A stretch of 8,340 bases of DNA from contig JAHDBX010000052.1 of assembly GCA_020630145.1 (NCBI GenBank), positions 1 through 8,340 on the forward strand. Direction: 5' to 3'. The position numbers and the translations under genes were made by a program. The notes beneath the pieces are model-generated. The model was given only the letters and a program-made list of their open reading frames with translations, did no database searches and was not told the origin of the DNA. Positions 6,701 through 8,340 of the stretch are shown here, piece by piece (the stretch's first letter is position 1; each line of letters opens with the position of its first letter). Origin of the DNA: Gammaproteobacteria bacterium (GTDB lineage Bacteria > Pseudomonadota > Gammaproteobacteria > HTCC5015).

Positions 6701-7021
6701 ATGTCAAAAACCTACGCTGCCAATATCCTCATACTCGATAAAACCTACCAAATAGCTTGCAACAGCGAAGAAGAACCTATGCTGCATGAAGCAGCCAAAT
6801 ATCTTACTGAACAAATGCGTAATATCCGTGACAAAGGTAGTGTCATCGGGCTAGACCGCGTCGCCGTCATGGCGGGGCTAAATATTAGCTACGAACTACT
6901 GAAATTACGCAAACTTGAGCATGAACGTAATGAAGTTGCCAAACGATTAACAGACATGAACCGTTCAGTTACCCAATTATTAAAAAAAACTCCGATTGCA
7001 CAAAACGAACAAGTAGATTAA
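6701..7021 (+). CDS. zapA: Cell division protein ZapA
   Basis: ZapA is a positive regulator of FtsZ-ring assembly that cross-links FtsZ protofilaments at midcell. The 106 residues match the family's usual length of about 100-110. The N-terminal globular part has 'VNILD/ILDKTYQIAC'-like strands (ILILDKTYQIACNSEEE) and 'LHEAAKYLTEQMRNIRDKG'. The diagnostic segment 'GLDRVAVMAGLNISYELLKL' (about residues 50-69) follows. A C-terminal coiled coil (about 66-98) mediates dimer and tetramer formation. The gene lies seven bases after the ZapB-like gene and directly before 6S RNA, the same zapA–ssrS–ygfA order as in E. coli. The ribosome site is weak, so coupling to the upstream gene is likely. The stop codon sits inside a 14-base perfect palindrome (7013-7026) at the junction with the RNA gene. 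Confidence 0.96.
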   Translation: MSKTYAANILILDKTYQIACNSEEEPMLHEAAKYLTEQMRNIRDKGSVIGLDRVAVMAGLNISYELLKLRKLEHERNEVAKRLTDMNRSVTQLLKKTPIAQNEQVD

Positions 7022-7026
7022 TCTAC
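7013..7026. repeat. 14-base perfect palindrome spanning the zapA stop
   Basis: The sequence GTAGATTAATCTAC equals its own reverse complement. As RNA it could fold into a five-base-pair stem with a UUAA loop, followed by CCUUU. The U-run is too short for a strong terminator. It may instead mark an attenuation or processing point before 6S RNA, or a protein-binding operator. No function is shown by the sequence alone. Confidence 0.5.
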
Positions 7027-7030
7027 CTTT

Positions 7031-7228
7031 ATGGGTAGTTTTCTACTGTATACGATTAAGCAAACGAGGCAAACCCTTGAGCCTTAATGATATACCCCGG
7101 GGAACTCGTTACGTAGACTGTGTGCAAGCCTGCTTCTAGCGGGAAGCCTAATGGCTACTAACTCTCCCCACTTGAACCGTTGGTTCAAGGTAGCGCGTTT
7201 GTCGCGTTAACGGCGGTAACTACCCTTT
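7031..7228 (+). ncRNA. ssrS: 6S RNA
   Basis: 6S RNA mimics an open promoter and binds σ70-RNA polymerase, down-regulating many promoters in stationary phase. The terminal stem is formed by GGGTAGTT (7033-7040) and AACTACCC (7218-7225), a perfect eight-pair match about 193 bases end to end, close to the 184 of E. coli. Inside it, GCAAACG (7060-7066) can pair with CGTTTGT (7196-7202). Conserved family elements are visible: CCCTTGAGCC (7074-7083) at the central bubble, GGAAGCCTAA in the second half (about 7141-7150), and CTTGAACC...GGTTCAAGG (about 7171-7190), a near copy of the E. coli hairpin. The position between zapA and ygfA is the classical one. Exact ends are estimated from the stem. It may be processed from the zapA transcript or have its own promoter, which I could not identify. 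Confidence 0.95.
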
Positions 7229-7230
7229 TT
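7218..7230 (+). terminator. Terminator-like 3' end of 6S RNA
   Basis: The 3' strand of the closing stem (AACTACCC) is followed directly by five T residues. The stem closes over a long distance rather than forming a compact hairpin, so this may be a leaky terminator or a processing site. Partial read-through would feed the downstream ygfA gene, which begins 17 bases later and shows no promoter of its own. Confidence 0.4.
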
Positions 7231-7247
7231 ATTCATGCACGCATTAC

Positions 7248-7832
7248 ATGATGAACACCTCTACTAAAAAACAACTACGCGAACAATGCCGACAAGCCCG
7301 CAATGCACTCACTACTGTGCAGCAGCAGCGTTATGCCTTAGCTGTATCAGAAAGACTCGCAAAAACAAATGCATTTCAAGATGCTCAGCAAATAGCATCG
7401 TATATTGCCACCGATAACGAAGTAGAAACGCATAAAATACATGAGCGTTGTTGGCAAACAGGAAAAAAAGTAGCACTACCCATTATAGGTGCAGATAAAA
7501 GTATGCGTTTTGCACCCTATACAGATGCAGACACCTTAATTACAAACAAATTTAACATACCTGAACCACAAACAACGCCAAATACTCACTTCATCGAACT
7601 GCAAAACATACATTGCATGCTTATTCCTTTAGTTGGCTTTGATAAACAAGGTAACCGCATTGGTTTTGGCGGCGGTTATTACGATCGTTACCTACAACAC
7701 AAAACAAACTCAACAATATGCATTGGCTTAGCCTATGAAGTACAAAAAATACCTAGCATCATTAAAGAAACATGGGATATCAGTATGGATATAGTCATAA
7801 CGGAAGAACAAACATACCACTTACAAAAATAA
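7248..7832 (+). CDS. ygfA: 5-formyltetrahydrofolate cyclo-ligase
   Basis: The enzyme (also called Fau or methenyltetrahydrofolate synthetase) uses ATP to convert 5-formyltetrahydrofolate to 5,10-methenyltetrahydrofolate. This returns an inhibitory folate to the one-carbon pool in the cytoplasm. The 194 residues are of normal length. The N-terminal 'KKQLREQCRQARNAL' is the usual opening. 'ASYIATDNEVET' (about 50-61) carries the substrate-contacting Glu. 'LIPLVGFDKQGNRIGFGGGYYDRYL' (about 125-149) contains the glycine-rich GFGGGYYDRY nucleotide signature, and 'WDISMDIVITEE' (about 176-187) closes the domain. Two ATG codons are adjacent (7248 and 7251) with no clear ribosome site. The ssrS–ygfA pairing is conserved across gammaproteobacteria, and in E. 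coli the two are co-transcribed. In E. coli and Pseudomonas the gene has been connected with persister formation, which I only note as family knowledge. Confidence 0.96.
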   Translation: MMNTSTKKQLREQCRQARNALTTVQQQRYALAVSERLAKTNAFQDAQQIASYIATDNEVETHKIHERCWQTGKKVALPIIGADKSMRFAPYTDADTLITNKFNIPEPQTTPNTHFIELQNIHCMLIPLVGFDKQGNRIGFGGGYYDRYLQHKTNSTICIGLAYEVQKIPSIIKETWDISMDIVITEEQTYHLQK

Positions 7833-8340
7833 AGCCGTCTTATTACACTTTAGTCGCAAGCAACAAGGCTAAAACATCTTATATTCTCTAAATACAGCTT
7901 ATCAAACGACTTATTTGCTTTAATAAACAAATAAATTGACTTAAAAAAAGCCTTTCGCTTATCGAATAACAAAAACAAGCCCTATATAAACCTAAAAACA
8001 TCACCGTTTAAAAATAAATCATGCACATTAATCGTATATAAATACTTTTTTGAATTAAATTATGATTAATTCTCTACAAACATAAATATGTTTAAAGAAA
8101 AAAATGCTTTTGTCGAAAAAAAACCGTAGAAAAAAACAAAACACATAAAGAACGTGCGTTATTTTTTATTAAAAAGGCATAAAAGTATAAAAAAAATTCT
8201 CTATAGAAACTTTTTTTTATAGTTTTTTTTTAAAATATAAAAGTAAAAAGGTTTTTTTTTAATTTTTTTTAACTAATTAAGGCTTTTTATTACATTTTTT
8301 TAGTTTTTTTATATAATTTTTTATTTGTTTTTTTATACTC
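7833..8340. other. 508-base A+T-rich non-coding tail
   Basis: I find no gene here on either strand; open frames are only a few codons long, for example 13 codons from ATG 8088. The first part (7833-8040) is moderately A+T-rich and contains a weak hairpin (TTTAGTC 7849-7855 with GGCTAAA 7867-7873) that lacks a following T-run, so termination after ygfA is uncertain. From about 8041 the G+C content drops to roughly 16% by hand count. The region first carries A-tracts (8098-8104, 8116-8123, 8130-8136, 8189-8196) and then T-tracts (from 8211 to the end). It most likely is the upstream region of a gene beyond the right edge. Confidence 0.7.
8211..8334. repeat. Helically phased T-tracts (predicted curved DNA)
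   Basis: Nine T-runs of five to nine bases lie at 8211-8218, 8223-8231, 8252-8260, 8263-8270, 8284-8288, 8295-8301, 8304-8310, 8317-8322 and 8328-8334. Measured centre to centre from the first, they fall at about 12.5, 41.5, 52, 71.5, 83.5, 92.5, 105 and 116.5 bases. These are all close to whole multiples of 10.5. Short A/T tracts repeated in phase with the helix bend DNA in one direction, so strong intrinsic curvature is predicted. Such DNA often lies upstream of strong promoters or binds H-NS-like, IHF or HU proteins. The role here is unknown. Confidence 0.65.

Noticed and set aside
7849..7873. Terminator after ygfA
   Set aside because: A seven-pair stem including one G-U pair is possible, but the loop is 11 bases and no T-run follows.
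7941..7960. Minus-strand terminator (AAGC, GAAAG loop, GCTT, T-run)
   Set aside because: The stem has only four base pairs, and no leftward gene is known to enter from the right.
7936..7964. Possible promoter with −35 TTGACT after ygfA
   Set aside because: The −35 is good, but no acceptable −10 lies at 16-18 bases (TTATCG or TATCGA), and no gene follows within several hundred bases.
7833..8340. CRISPR array, tRNA or mobile-element end in the A+T-rich tail
   Set aside because: There are no regularly spaced identical repeats of 25 bases or more, no cloverleaf or TTCGA-type arm, no transposase fragment and no clear terminal inverted repeats.

Overview
The window is a stretch of ordinary, mostly core, chromosomal DNA from a gammaproteobacterium of moderately low G+C content. 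The strongest clue is gene order. A leftward ygfB–pepP–ubiquinone hydroxylase–gcvH group is divergent from a rightward zapB-like–zapA–6S RNA (ssrS)–ygfA group, which is the arrangement known from Escherichia coli, Pseudomonas and their relatives. The species cannot be named from the sequence.

Layout from left to right. (1) Positions 1-197 hold the 3' end of a SPOR-domain (peptidoglycan-binding) protein gene. It is followed at 211-1086 by a HAD-superfamily phosphatase of unknown substrate, on the same strand and probably co-transcribed. (2) After a 23-base convergent gap, six leftward genes fill 1110-6338. In transcription order they are ygfB (UPF0149), pepP (Xaa-Pro aminopeptidase), a UbiI/UbiH/UbiF-type FAD monooxygenase, gcvH (lipoyl carrier of glycine cleavage), dgkA (diacylglycerol kinase) and a membrane-bound GGDEF diguanylate cyclase. 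Gaps run from a 1-base overlap to 57 bases, so a single operon is plausible. (3) A divergent promoter region lies at about 6339-6459. (4) To its right are the ZapB-like coiled-coil gene, zapA, 6S RNA and 5-formyltetrahydrofolate cyclo-ligase (ygfA/fau), all rightward. (5) Positions 7833-8340 have no recognisable gene. This tail is extremely A+T-rich (about 16% G+C over the last 300 bases by hand count) and ends in oligo-T tracts repeating at roughly the DNA helical period, which predicts intrinsically curved DNA.

The genes cover envelope and cell-division functions (SPOR protein, ZapA, ZapB-like), membrane lipid recycling (DgkA), respiration (ubiquinone hydroxylation), one-carbon and glycine metabolism (GcvH, YgfA), global transcription control in stationary phase (6S RNA) and c-di-GMP signalling (the GGDEF protein). 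Compared with the E. coli order, ubiH or its partner monooxygenase is absent, and so are gcvT and gcvP. That leaves gcvH isolated between the ubiquinone gene and dgkA.

I found no convincing new defence, mobile or biosynthetic system. The items most worth a second look are the phased A/T-tract tail, the orphan gcvH, and the competing hairpins at the zapA/6S RNA junction.
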